This document shows, piece after piece, positions 17,507 through 26,619 of a DNA stretch of 63,754 nucleotides. The stretch covers positions 1-63,754 of the forward strand of contig JADFYG010000037.1 in the NCBI GenBank assembly GCA_015233155.1. The letters are read 5' to 3'. Each line of letters begins with the position of its first letter. Position 1 is the stretch's first letter. The notes below the pieces were generated by a model. It saw nothing but the letters and a program-made list of their open reading frames with translations, did not search any database and was not told where the DNA came from. This stretch comes from Candidatus Rifleibacteriota bacterium. Lineage in GTDB: Bacteria > Muiribacteriota > Ozemobacteria > Ozemobacterales > Ozemobacteraceae. Made by a program: the position numbers and the translations under genes.

Positions 17507-19039
17507 CTACTTGTGAAGGGAATCGAAGTTTCGGGTGGCCGTCATCTGGTTCAAGAGGTCTTTAACGCGAATGTCGCCGGAGTAGCGGTTTCTGAGCGCG
17601 GAAAATTCTCCCTCATCAAGGCTCCCGGCTTTTTCAACCAGATAATGAGCCATGGGGGCTGCCAGGGGGGAAACCGGACCGATGCCGCCGGTGAGAGCTG
17701 CTTCGGTTTCCAGGGCCGCTTTATAGCCTTCCACCAGGTTGGCCAGCGGAGTCTGGGGAGCAATGGCGGAAAGGCATGCGAAACAATCGATTCTTCCGGA
17801 GCCAAACTTATTGTCCTTGCCGGGATTTCCCAGGTCGATGACGGTGGCTTCAGCTTTCTTGCGAACTTCATCAAAGGTCAGCTTGGGATTGGCCTGCAGC
17901 ATTAAAGCGACCAGACCGGCCGCATGCGGGCATGCCATCGAAGTGCCGTCCATGGAGACCAGGCCGGTACTTCCCGCTTTACATGAGATGACTCCGCTTC
18001 CCGGGGCCGAAACGTCGGGTTTGACATACGACACTCCATTCCAGCGGGAGGGACCGATGCTGCTGAAAGAGGACAGGCGGTCGCTGCTGTCTGTTGCACC
18101 CACGGCCCAGGCGCTGGGAAAGCAGGCGGGGCGGCCCACATGACCGGAAGGGCCATCATTGCCGGCCGAAAAAACGGGAATCATACCCATGGCAACCCAG
18201 TTCTGAACCGCTTGGTTAAGAACCCTGGCGTCTGTAGCGGTTTCGTCTTCCGGTGTGTCACCCCAGGAGTTGCTGACGACGCGGGGAAAGTCGTTCGTGG
18301 CAGGGTTGCCATCAGGGTCCATTATCCATTGCATGGCTCGCAGAACCGTTTCGTCGTCCGCGCTGCCGTCAGCATCAAAAACCTTGCCAACGATCAGCTT
18401 TGCGCCCGGAGCTATTCCGACTCCGCCTAATCCACAGATGGTTCCGGCGGTATGAGTGCCGTGACCTTCTTCGTCCGTGAGTTGGGTCGACGGATGAGGG
18501 GTGAAATCCTTGAATGCCAACACTTTGCCGGCCAGCAGGGGGTGGTGAGTGTCGACGCCGCTGTCGATATGGCCGACAACCACGCCGCTGCCGTCAATTT
18601 TGAATTTGTCCCAGACTTCCGGGGCGCGAACCTTTTTTATGCTCCATTGAACGGTATTGGCGGTTGCGGAGACATCCTGGGCGTGGTCTTCGTTCAGCCA
18701 TCGGCGGTAGCGGACCGGATACACGCACTCGATATTCGGAAGGGTGGCCAGCTTTTTGATTTCTTCGGCGGAAGCTGTTATCGCAACTGCATTGGCAACC
18801 CAAAGCGGTTCGGGCTGTTTCAGGGTAGATCCTTGGGAACGCATGGTGGCCAGGTTCGTGGCGAGCTCCAGCTGCAGGCCCTGAATGACTTGCGTCGGAC
18901 TGGAAGGGTGGTTCGCTGCGGACTTCTCCGTTTTGAATTTAACGATCCAGCGGCCGGCAGGGTTTTCCGAACCCCAGCAGCAAACAGCGATAAAAACGGC
19001 GGCGAGCGCCGCCAAGCCTGAATAAGAAGATCTTCGCAC
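17507..19039 (-). CDS. secreted subtilisin-family serine protease (S8)
   Basis: 510 residues from the GTG at 19039, which has GGAGG 7 nt upstream; an upstream ATG at 19075 lacks such a site. A signal peptide (about 1-22, ending after VCCWGSE) precedes an inhibitor-type propeptide (about 28-115). The catalytic triad is complete: Asp in GHIDSGVDTHHP (about 159), His in HGTHTAGT (about 193) and Ser in GTSMACPHAAG (about 367); the oxyanion Asn is in SAGNDGPSG. A ~110-residue C-terminal helical extension follows. Exported proteolysis is the expected role. A second, collapsed copy lies at 21766-22099. Confidence 0.93.
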   Translation of the reverse strand: MRRSSYSGLAALAAVFIAVCCWGSENPAGRWIVKFKTEKSAANHPSSPTQVIQGLQLELATNLATMRSQGSTLKQPEPLWVANAVAITASAEEIKKLATLPNIECVYPVRYRRWLNEDHAQDVSATANTVQWSIKKVRAPEVWDKFKIDGSGVVVGHIDSGVDTHHPLLAGKVLAFKDFTPHPSTQLTDEEGHGTHTAGTICGLGGVGIAPGAKLIVGKVFDADGSADDETVLRAMQWIMDPDGNPATNDFPRVVSNSWGDTPEDETATDARVLNQAVQNWVAMGMIPVFSAGNDGPSGHVGRPACFPSAWAVGATDSSDRLSSFSSIGPSRWNGVSYVKPDVSAPGSGVISCKAGSTGLVSMDGTSMACPHAAGLVALMLQANPKLTFDEVRKKAEATVIDLGNPGKDNKFGSGRIDCFACLSAIAPQTPLANLVEGYKAALETEAALTGGIGPVSPLAAPMAHYLVEKAGSLDEGEFSALRNRYSGDIRVKDLLNQMTATRNFDSLHK

Positions 19040-19088
19040 AACAATACCTCCAATGAAATTCGTTCTTTCCGGCAATTATTTAGAACCA

Positions 19089-19117
19089 ATTATACTATAA
19101 ACGAAAATGGGGGTCAT
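19089..19117 (-). promoter_or_regulatory. promoter of the subtilisin gene
   Basis: On the minus strand: ATGACC (19117-19112, 4 of 6 to consensus), 17-bp spacer, perfect TATAAT (19094-19089), about 50 bp before the GTG. The -35 half lies in the 247-bp direct repeat; the -10 half does not, so the collapsed copy has no complete promoter. Confidence 0.6.
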
Positions 19118-19355
19118 TGTATTAAAAATGTTGTTACGGGGAGACCTTCATCAGATTTGTTCAGCTTGCGGATATCACGAAATCCAACAGATTATCCCGG
19201 GTTATAAGTGAAACCCGACACTCGGGATATGCCGTTGCAAAGGCGGCCGGAACGCGAAAGCGACCTTTCTCCCACTTGATCTCCCATCCGTGCAATGCGC
19301 CCCCGGCTTCCTCAAGGTAATCTATTTCCTGCTGCTGATGGCTGCGCCAGAACCA
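19109..19355. repeat. 247-bp direct repeat, copy 1
   Basis: Matches 22100-22346 with the same orientation, no gaps (constant offset 2991) and seven differences, about 97% identity. The copies hold the 3' end of a DUF4143 ATPase gene and the sequence just beyond it. Confidence 0.9.
19161..19355 (-). pseudogene. 3' fragment of DUF4143 ATPase gene
   Basis: The last ~65 codons of the ATPase encoded intact at 22152-23282, with the same stop codon and no frameshift. The similarity stops at 19355, where unrelated sequence follows, so the gene has lost its ATPase core. The nuclease-like EIDYLEEAGGALHGWEIK segment is retained. It records an ancestral arrangement in which a complete ATPase gene stood directly upstream of the subtilisin gene. 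Confidence 0.85.
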
Positions 19356-19510
19356 GTCTGGTTTTTCTACTCTACACTGGCGGGGTCAACGTCCTCATTG
19401 CTTTGTCATTGCTCAGCTTTATCTCCGCATCCCGCCAGCCGCTCAGCGCGGCGTTATCAGTTTTAGAAGACCTGATTCAGGAAATAACATCGAACTTAAA
19501 AAGAAGTTGG

Positions 19511-21532
19511 TCATCGGGAGCGTACAGCCAAAGCCCGATTCCTACCGGAATCACCGCCTTGACCATAGCATTGCACACCCTCTTTGAAGTCGAAGGCCCA
19601 AAAATTCTTGGGGTCCTTTACCGTTGACCATATTGTTACGTTATTTACTCTCTTGAAAGGCAACTTAATTCCAGTATTGAATAATGATTCCAACTGTTCT
19701 GGTTTCGGAGTTTGCCATCCACCCACGAGACTATTGATCCAGCCTTGGGCTGTTTTGTAATCCATTCCCCGGTCGGGTCCCGCCTGCCACTCCAAATCGC
19801 AGGCGGAAAAACTCCGTCCGTCGCCTGAAAAGACTATTTTGGCTTGTTCAGCTTGTCGTGCTGCTTCGGTTGATTCATCCTTGGCTTTTTGCTTGGCCGC
19901 TTCCTGCCCACCAGCTTCACGCACAGCAACAGCTTGGATGGATTGATGCCGTTGATTGCGATCGTTCCGCCACCAGGTCCCATCGCGGTAGTCGAAACAC
20001 CACGCCGAGTCGGGGTTTTTTAATTCAGCCCAAAACCAGCCACTTCTAAAGGGTTTTACTTCCCCTACCGCTTTAAAAAGTTCTTTAAATTCAGCCTTTG
20101 TCGGAGTTCGCCAGCCCCCGCCTAGACCTTTGGCCCAAGATTGAGTTTCGTCCCAATTTATGTTGCTTCGGCCCACCAACCACGCTTTTCCGCAGGCTAC
20201 ATATGTCTCAAACCCGGCGGCATTAGCGGTTTCAATAGGCTTGGCGGGCTGCTCGGCAGAGACATCCTGGCTATTCTGCCGGGTCGCTGGAGCGGCCTCT
20301 TGTTGTTTTCTTTCCACCTCTGTTTGCACGGGTGAGTTTACATTGGCTGAAGTGACAGTAGGACTTCCCTCACGTACCGGCGGGGTGCCTTCTCTAACTC
20401 TGAACCAATTAGAGCGATTACGATATTGTGGTACTTTAATCACTTTTTCCTCAAAGTCCAAACAACCAATATCACCTGGGTAATTGTCGGCGGTAAGCTG
20501 AGACCAGCCTTCTTTTTCCAGTTTCGCCTTGAACTCCTTAAGAGCATAATAACGATCTGCACTATCTCCGCCAGAGGATTCTCTGTCATCTGTGACAATT
20601 GAAATCCAGTCAACTTTTTCCCCACTTTCAGTGGTATAAACCCCAGTGTTGGTTGCAAATTCAACGGATGAGGGAGGAGGGGCAAAATCCTTTGCAACCA
20701 TCTGCTTGAGACCATCAGTGGCCTGATCAATCGCATCAGTGGTTCTTCGAGCATTTTCCCCGGCTTGATTAGCAAGAGCCTGGGTAGCCGCGCGAAGCCG
20801 CCCATTTTCGCGAGCTTGGCGTTCCTCTTGTTCACGACGCTCGTTGGCCTGGCGTTGTTGATCATTCTGCTGGCGAAGCCGCTCATTTTCGCGAGCTTGG
20901 GCTTCCTCTTGAGCACGACGCTCGGCCGCTTGGCGTTCTTCTTGAGCCCGGCGTTGTTGATTATTGGAGGTTTGCTCAAGGTTGGAGGGGGTGGGAAGCG
21001 TCGAATTGGATGTCGAAGTAGTCGAACCTTGTTGCCCATTCTTTGACCACTTGAACTTCAGTACCGGGTCGTGGATACGAACTCCGCAAGTGGAGCCCAG
21101 CTTAACTGGCCCATTAAAAGTCAGCAAATCTTCGTCAACCGACTCCTTTTCTCCCTCTGGAAGAATGTTGTCCCAGGACCACCCGGACGCGCCCGATAAT
21201 GCGGACTTTCCGTTACTGCTTAAGTCACACTTATTAAACTTTACATCGAAAATTTCAAATTGAGTTTTGTTAACGATTTTAAATTTAACCGCTAAGTCTC
21301 CGACATAGTTTCTGCCGTAAAAATATACGTCGATACTTCCCCCCTTAGAGGTTTTGTACGATCCATATAAATTCCAGGATGGTTTCTTTTCTACCGGACC
21401 TTCCACAAACCCATCCCCAGCGCTGGTCAATTCTTCAAACCCCTCTCCTGAAGAGCTCCCAGCCTCCAGACGGGCGGAAAAAAAGAAAGCGAGAATTGTG
21501 CATAAAACAAAAAATACGAGCCTCTTCGTCAT
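19511..21532 (-). CDS. secreted coiled-coil protein with two DUF1566 (Lcl C-terminal)-like domains
   Basis: 673 residues from the ATG at 21532, with GGAGG 7 nt upstream. Signal peptide MTKRLVFFVLCTILAFFFSA, then a beta-rich domain (about 45-150), an Arg/Gln/Glu-rich heptad coiled coil (about 190-265) with repeated RRAQEE / REQEERQA units, a second globular domain (about 290-380), and two related C-terminal domains (about 445-540 and 590-673). Each of the two has W-x-A-G or W-A-K-G, GGWRTPTKAEFKELF or GGWQTPKPEQLESLF, and a terminal W-x-F-D-x-x-x-G pattern ending in AVREA or AVRSR, as in DUF1566/Lcl proteins. Extracellular or surface protein. It lies between the two copies of the direct repeat, so it was placed there by, or after, the duplication. 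Confidence 0.75.
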   Translation of the reverse strand: MTKRLVFFVLCTILAFFFSARLEAGSSSGEGFEELTSAGDGFVEGPVEKKPSWNLYGSYKTSKGGSIDVYFYGRNYVGDLAVKFKIVNKTQFEIFDVKFNKCDLSSNGKSALSGASGWSWDNILPEGEKESVDEDLLTFNGPVKLGSTCGVRIHDPVLKFKWSKNGQQGSTTSTSNSTLPTPSNLEQTSNNQQRRAQEERQAAERRAQEEAQARENERLRQQNDQQRQANERREQEERQARENGRLRAATQALANQAGENARRTTDAIDQATDGLKQMVAKDFAPPPSSVEFATNTGVYTTESGEKVDWISIVTDDRESSGGDSADRYYALKEFKAKLEKEGWSQLTADNYPGDIGCLDFEEKVIKVPQYRNRSNWFRVREGTPPVREGSPTVTSANVNSPVQTEVERKQQEAAPATRQNSQDVSAEQPAKPIETANAAGFETYVACGKAWLVGRSNINWDETQSWAKGLGGGWRTPTKAEFKELFKAVGEVKPFRSGWFWAELKNPDSAWCFDYRDGTWWRNDRNQRHQSIQAVAVREAGGQEAAKQKAKDESTEAARQAEQAKIVFSGDGRSFSACDLEWQAGPDRGMDYKTAQGWINSLVGGWQTPKPEQLESLFNTGIKLPFKRVNNVTIWSTVKDPKNFWAFDFKEGVQCYGQGGDSGRNRALAVRSR

Positions 21533-21765
21533 TACATAACCTCCAAAAACCATTGTCACATAACTCGATAGGAAATTCCTTTTTCGGGTTGAACATAGCA
21601 TCGCCTATTTTCAAAGTCAAGATCGCACTTTCTTCACACAAAGATGTTGAATGAATTTCCAGCTTTGCGAAAGCGATATTGGGTCAGCATTTGTGGGCGC
21701 GGGGGTATTGGGTTGCCAGCAGTGGCACGTGACCGGCGAAGGATGGTAGGAATACATCAAAAAAC

Positions 21766-22099
21766 ATCTGGTTCAGGAGGTCTTTTACTTGAATGTCGCC
21801 GGAGTAGCGGTTTCTGAGCGCGGAGAATTCTCCGTCATCCAGGCTCCCGGCTTTTTCAACCAGATAATGAGCCATGGGGGCTGCCAGGGGGGAAACCGGA
21901 CCGATGCCTCCGGTTAGAGCTGCTTCGGTTTCCAGGGCCGCTTTATAGCCCTCCCCCAGGTTGGCCAGCGGAGTCTGGGGAACAATGCTGCTGAAAGAGG
22001 ACAGGCGGTCGCTGCTGCCCGTTGCACCCACGGCCCAGGCGCTGGGAAAGCAGGCGGGGCGGCCCACATGGCCGGAAGGGCCCTCTTTGCCGGCCAGCA
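21766..22099 (-). pseudogene. collapsed copy of the subtilisin gene
   Basis: Segments match the intact gene at 17547-18541 in order but with two large internal gaps: about 290 bp missing at a CAATG junction (removing GTSMACPH and its Ser) and about 370 bp missing at TTGCCGGCC. A third jump of about 565 bp at GGGGGT joins it to the ATPase downstream region. The remaining frame (21684-22067) encodes only the substrate-region and C-terminal tail and cannot be active. The downstream end also diverges. Confidence 0.85.
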
Positions 22100-22346
22100 G
22101 GGGGTCATTGTATTAAAAATGTTGCTACGTGGTGACCTTCATCAGATTTGTTCAGCTTGCGGATATCACGAAATCCGACAGATTATCCCGGGTTATAAGT
22201 GAAACCCGACACTCGGGATATGCCGTTGCAAAGGCGGCCGGAACGCGAAAGCGACCTTTCCCCGACTTTATCTCCCATCCGTGCAATGCGCCCCCGGCTT
22301 CCTCAAGGTAATCTATTTCCTGCTGCTGATGGCTGCGCCAGAACCA
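22100..22346. repeat. 247-bp direct repeat, copy 2
   Basis: Partner of 19109-19355. Here it is part of the intact DUF4143 ATPase gene and joins at its left edge to the collapsed subtilisin copy. Confidence 0.9.
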
Positions 22347-23282
22347 AGTGTTTGGGTACCTGCCGTGATTTTCATTATGTTTCAACCGTTCACTGATGAC
22401 AAAATTCTCCCAAAGACTTCCCATATCGGATCGGAGGTCAGGCGGATTAAGGTTGTTTATAAGCATGTTGCGCAAGCCAGTATCGACGAAATAGATCTTG
22501 CGCAGCTTCTTCAGCTCGTTGCGCTGATTCGTGCTATAGGGGCGTAATCGAAAGATAACAAATGCTTGCTCAAGCATTCGGATATAGCTTTCAATGGTCA
22601 CTTTGTCCACACCGGTTTGCTGGGCCAGTTCGGTATAGGAAACCTCGCTTCCGATCTGGAGCGCCAGCGACTGCAGGAGTTTTTCCAGAACATCCGAATG
22701 TCTGATGCGATTATGTGCAAGGATGTCCTTGTAAAGGTAGCTGCGGGTCAGTTCGCGGAGGGTGTTCGTTGCCGCCTCGGAAAAATTGACCACATCCGGG
22801 TACATGCCGAAAATCAATTGAGTTTCCAGAAGTCGCCCCAGCTCCAAAGGGGAATATACCTGTTTCAGTTCCTCAAGCGAAAAGGGATGGAGATGGAATT
22901 CGATCTTGCGGCCGGTAAGCGGTTCAACAATTTTGTTGGACAGCTCGAATGAGGATGAACCGGTTGCGATAACCTGGGTTTCGGGGATGGCATCGACAAA
23001 CAGCTTGAGGGTGATGCCAATATTGGTTACCCTTTGTGCCTCGTCGATCAATACCAGTTTATTTCTGCCGATCAATGCCTTAAGTTCGGTTGAAGTTTTT
23101 TCGGTCATAGCATGTCGAACATCAGGTTCGTCGCAATTGAGGTAAAGCGAGGAGGCAGCATATGCGCGTTCGACCTCCCGCATCAATGTGGTTTTGCCAA
23201 CCTGTCGCGCACCGTAGATAACAACGGCCTTTCCCTTGAAAAGAGAGTTCAGCAATGCCGGCTTGATGGTCCGTTCTATCAT
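22152..23282 (-). CDS. AAA+ ATPase with DUF4143 nuclease-like C-terminus
   Basis: 376 residues from the ATG at 23282 (GAAGGA site). Walker A VVIYGARQVGKTTLM near residues 20-34, Walker B KLVLIDEAQRV, a sensor-type ATGSSSFELSNK, then a winged-helix region and a C-terminal restriction-endonuclease-like fold (EIDYLEEAGGALHGWEIKSGKG). This is the large family of archaeal/bacterial ATPases with DUF4143, thought to act alone on DNA or as mobile/selfish-like regulators; biochemical roles are mostly unknown. A perfect 20-bp palindrome lies 13 bp before the start codon and probably controls it. A 3' fragment of the same gene is at 19161-19355. Confidence 0.88.
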   Translation of the reverse strand: MIERTIKPALLNSLFKGKAVVIYGARQVGKTTLMREVERAYAASSLYLNCDEPDVRHAMTEKTSTELKALIGRNKLVLIDEAQRVTNIGITLKLFVDAIPETQVIATGSSSFELSNKIVEPLTGRKIEFHLHPFSLEELKQVYSPLELGRLLETQLIFGMYPDVVNFSEAATNTLRELTRSYLYKDILAHNRIRHSDVLEKLLQSLALQIGSEVSYTELAQQTGVDKVTIESYIRMLEQAFVIFRLRPYSTNQRNELKKLRKIYFVDTGLRNMLINNLNPPDLRSDMGSLWENFVISERLKHNENHGRYPNTWFWRSHQQQEIDYLEEAGGALHGWEIKSGKGRFRVPAAFATAYPECRVSLITRDNLSDFVISAS

Positions 23283-23294
23283 ATATCCTTCATT

Positions 23295-23314
23295 TAAGTG
23301 AACATGTTCACTTA
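23295..23314. promoter_or_regulatory. 20-bp perfect palindrome, probable operator
   Basis: TAAGTGAACATGTTCACTTA reads the same on both strands. It is centred about 22 bp upstream of the DUF4143 ATPase start, where a repressor would block RNA polymerase. Flanking DNA is AT-rich. The regulator is not known; no helix-turn-helix gene is adjacent. Confidence 0.75.
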
Positions 23315-23526
23315 GAAATACAATAAAAAGGTGAATATAGTCAAGACTGCATGTGGATAGCCTTACGAAAAAGGTAGGCAATTAGTATCGCTCACGGCAA
23401 ATAAACAGGGTATTTCACACCTCGCCAGATTACGGAGCTATACGCCTAATCCGACAAAAGCCCTGCAAATTACTGTGAGCGACACACTATTACATCCTCG
23501 TTTTTGTCTGTGATATACTCGCACGC

Positions 23527-26388
23527 ATGGACACGAAGAAATCCGCATTTGCATGGGCTAGTGAGATCCTGCGAATTATATTTATTGTCGTTATTTTGAC
23601 ACGAATTTCACTGACATGTTTTGGTAATGGTCCCGCTGCATTCTCGTCTTCCTTCAACCTGCGGGAAGCTATATCTGTATGGGTGCTGGCAAGATTTTTC
23701 ATTGATTTTATTTTTCTGGGACTCGTTTTTCTCAGATTCGATCGAATCTGGGTCGCGCCGGTCACCTTTTTATGGCTCACCACGCAGACGATTATTTCCA
23801 TGGAAAATTATTGTGGCTCATATGAAGGAGTTAAGCGGCTTCTTATTCCTCTGACTATAGCGTTGTTCTGTGGCCTGATTTTGCACAAAATAATGACCGG
23901 TTCGGGAATTCGCGGGCGCATACTGGTGGTGTGTCTCGTGTCAGCGGCACTTCCCATGTTTTATCTTTCTCTGGCGTTAGCGCAACAGACCAGAATGTTA
24001 GTTGATAATGCCTTTTTTCCGATTGCGCGAACGATGATAGAGAGTGATGTGATGCGCCTGAATGTGTCATTAGTCGAGAAGATGAGCACAGATTTTCCAA
24101 AGTTTCTCGGGGCTCCATTGAACGCTTCGGGAGTTATCGAAATCCCTGCCGCTTCTGAAAGTGCATATCGGGCGCGTGCCGCTTCTTTCGGGTTCTCGAT
24201 ATCGGATTTTTCGGAAGTCAGGCAGGAATGGGCTTCCGATACTTGCAGTTTCGATTTCATAGATGTTCCTATCGATATTCTAATGGATGTATTTCGGAAG
24301 AAATTTTGTATTTCTTATGAACTCAGGGGGCATGAAATAGCCAATAAGAAAGTAACTTTTCATGCGTACAAAAAGACATTCGAAGAGGCTCTTCAACAAC
24401 TACGCGAAATGGCTGATCTTAATATTATCTGGGAAAACGGGATTCTGGTTGTCAGTTCGGCGCAAGACACGGGAAGTTCGACTCTGAGATTGGCGCACGC
24501 ATCGGGTGGAGATTCCAGTAACACGGGTTTTAAAAAATTTATCGATTTTTTCGGCAGACATAAGCAACCTTATGAAATGATGATTGCTCTATCTCCATGG
24601 GAACTAAAGCTGGAAATACGTATTCCCCGATATGAGAATGGAAGAATTATTTCCGGCGCTATTGTTGTTCTCGATTTGGGAAAATGGATGCAGGACAATA
24701 TTGATCATGAGCAAGAAACCGGTAATTACCAGACAAAATGGTATTTTCCTGGTTATCCTGGAACGTTGAAAAAGGCGCTTGCGGGATATGAACGTTGCCA
24801 GGATGGTGGAACAACCGGAAAGATAGATTGGGAAGCTCTTAATATAGAATCAGGAAATTGGGGAGTTTCCGCAATCTGGGCTGATCTCAAGGAGGCGAGC
24901 TCGACGCAGCGCCCGTATCAGGAGGATCTGACCGAAATGCGAAATTTCGAGATCAGTTCCCCGGAAGGGCGGAAATATATCCTTCAAAGCTGGCATCTCC
25001 CGTTCTGTGCAAGCCGGATTTTCGTATCTATTCCTTCAGATCTGATCTGGAGTTCACTTTTTCATGACCAGGTTAAAACACTCATTTATTGTGTGCTTTC
25101 ACTGCTTATGGCTGCCTTCATGAGTATTATATACAGCGATCGCCTGAGCCGGCCGATTAGAGAAATCAGTCTGGCGGCAAAAGAAATTCGGGATGGCAGA
25201 CTTGATGTTCGCATTCCCTCACAGACGGGCGATGCTGAAATTGAAGAGTTGGCCGCATCTCTTGATTTGATGGCACAGAGGCTCACCGGTCGTATCGATG
25301 TTGCCAATCGCCAACTGTTGATGGAGAAAGGTCGCTTCGAAACCCTGATTGAATCTACCCGGGAGGGAATTTTTCTTCTTGGCCGCGATGGACGGTTATT
25401 ATATGCGAATCATGCAGGCCGCCAACTTTTAGGCGCGATAACTACTGAAAGCGATTTTTCAGTATTTTTGAAATCAGTGGGAGTTGAATTTCAGCCGCCT
25501 CTTCCTGAACCATGGAATCCTGAACTGGACGAGTTCAAGAGTTTTTTTCACTTGCCATGCGGCTTAGGTGATGGCGATAGAAAAATCGTGGCTCTTTATA
25601 TTCGTTCCTGTAATCGGAACGATCTGGAGCCCGGGATCGAGGGCGGTGGTTCCGTATTCATAGCGGTTCTTCGGGATATAACCGTAGAAAAGGAGATTGA
25701 TCGCATGAAAAGCGATTTTGTGTCGCAGGTGTCTCATGAGCTTCGAACACCTCTTACATCGATCAAAGCCTATACGGAAATGCTTCTGGATGAAGAGGTG
25801 GATGACCCGGAGACACGAAAGGAGTATTTGCGGATCACCTATGATGAAGCCGAGCGCTTGACCCGCCTGATCAACGACCTGCTGGATATTGCCCGCATTG
25901 AATCCGGAAGGCGTCCTTTGAAGCTGGGTGAATTCGATATTGTGCGACTCACCAGAGATATTGCCGAGGTGATGCGGGCGCAAATCGAAAAAAGCCATCA
26001 GGCGTTGAGCCTTAATCTTCCGCAGATTCCCGTGCCCATTATCGGAGATGGAGATTTGCTGAAGCAGGCAGGATTGAATCTTCTCAGCAATGCATCGAAG
26101 TATACTCCCACTGGCGGCAAAATCGAGATTGCCGTTGAATCGGGAAATGGCTCTGTTATCTGGAAATTTACAGATAACGGAATCGGCCTTTCGGCAAAAG
26201 ATAAAGAGCATCTTTTCAACAAGTTTTTCCGGGTGGATTCCGACTTCGTTCAAAGGGCCGGCGGAACTGGGCTGGGTTTAGCTTTGGTGAAGAATATCGT
26301 CGATCTCCATCAGGGAGAGATCACAGTTGTCAGTTTTCCAGAGAAAGGATCGGTTTTTTCTCTGGTTCTTCCTTCAGGAAGATCGTGA
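23527..26388 (+). CDS. hybrid-free sensor histidine kinase with secretin-like (STN) domain
   Basis: 953 residues. Four to five hydrophobic segments in the first ~150 residues are followed by an extracytoplasmic region (about 160-515). Within it, residues about 238-317 (SFDFIDVPIDILMDVFRKKF through VTFHAYKKTFEEALQQL to NIIWENGILVVSS) look like the STN/secretin-N fold normally found in TonB receptors and secretins. A last membrane segment (about 520-537) leads to HAMP (about 538-595), PAS (about 600-705), HisKA with SHELRTPL and the phosphorylated His at 737, and a HATPase_c (N, G1 and G2 boxes: GLNLLSNASKYT, DNGIGLS, GGTGLGLAL). No response regulator gene is adjacent, so its partner is elsewhere. 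Confidence 0.85.
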   Translation: MDTKKSAFAWASEILRIIFIVVILTRISLTCFGNGPAAFSSSFNLREAISVWVLARFFIDFIFLGLVFLRFDRIWVAPVTFLWLTTQTIISMENYCGSYEGVKRLLIPLTIALFCGLILHKIMTGSGIRGRILVVCLVSAALPMFYLSLALAQQTRMLVDNAFFPIARTMIESDVMRLNVSLVEKMSTDFPKFLGAPLNASGVIEIPAASESAYRARAASFGFSISDFSEVRQEWASDTCSFDFIDVPIDILMDVFRKKFCISYELRGHEIANKKVTFHAYKKTFEEALQQLREMADLNIIWENGILVVSSAQDTGSSTLRLAHASGGDSSNTGFKKFIDFFGRHKQPYEMMIALSPWELKLEIRIPRYENGRIISGAIVVLDLGKWMQDNIDHEQETGNYQTKWYFPGYPGTLKKALAGYERCQDGGTTGKIDWEALNIESGNWGVSAIWADLKEASSTQRPYQEDLTEMRNFEISSPEGRKYILQSWHLPFCASRIFVSIPSDLIWSSLFHDQVKTLIYCVLSLLMAAFMSIIYSDRLSRPIREISLAAKEIRDGRLDVRIPSQTGDAEIEELAASLDLMAQRLTGRIDVANRQLLMEKGRFETLIESTREGIFLLGRDGRLLYANHAGRQLLGAITTESDFSVFLKSVGVEFQPPLPEPWNPELDEFKSFFHLPCGLGDGDRKIVALYIRSCNRNDLEPGIEGGGSVFIAVLRDITVEKEIDRMKSDFVSQVSHELRTPLTSIKAYTEMLLDEEVDDPETRKEYLRITYDEAERLTRLINDLLDIARIESGRRPLKLGEFDIVRLTRDIAEVMRAQIEKSHQALSLNLPQIPVPIIGDGDLLKQAGLNLLSNASKYTPTGGKIEIAVESGNGSVIWKFTDNGIGLSAKDKEHLFNKFFRVDSDFVQRAGGTGLGLALVKNIVDLHQGEITVVSFPEKGSVFSLVLPSGRS

Positions 26389-26619
26389 CAGCGCCCTTCT
26401 GTACAAGAATGTTGGTAGTGCATTCTCTTAACTGACGACCAAATTTAACCACAGATGGACACGGATGAACACAGATAAATAAATATATAATAGCCACATC
26501 AGTTAAATTACCCTACCACCGGGATATCGACTTTCACCCCACATAAATGCTGGTTTTTCAACGTCTCCGATTCGCTTTAATTATGAGACTACTAGTAATG
26601 CTGATCCTTATTCGTAAAT
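26389..26619. repeat. intergenic ACAGATGGACAC-type repeat
   Basis: 26447-26476 reads AACCACAGATGGACACGGAT followed by GAACACAGAT, a short imperfect direct repeat of the sort often seen between genes in environmental bacteria. Beyond it I see no gene or strong terminator. Confidence 0.45.
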
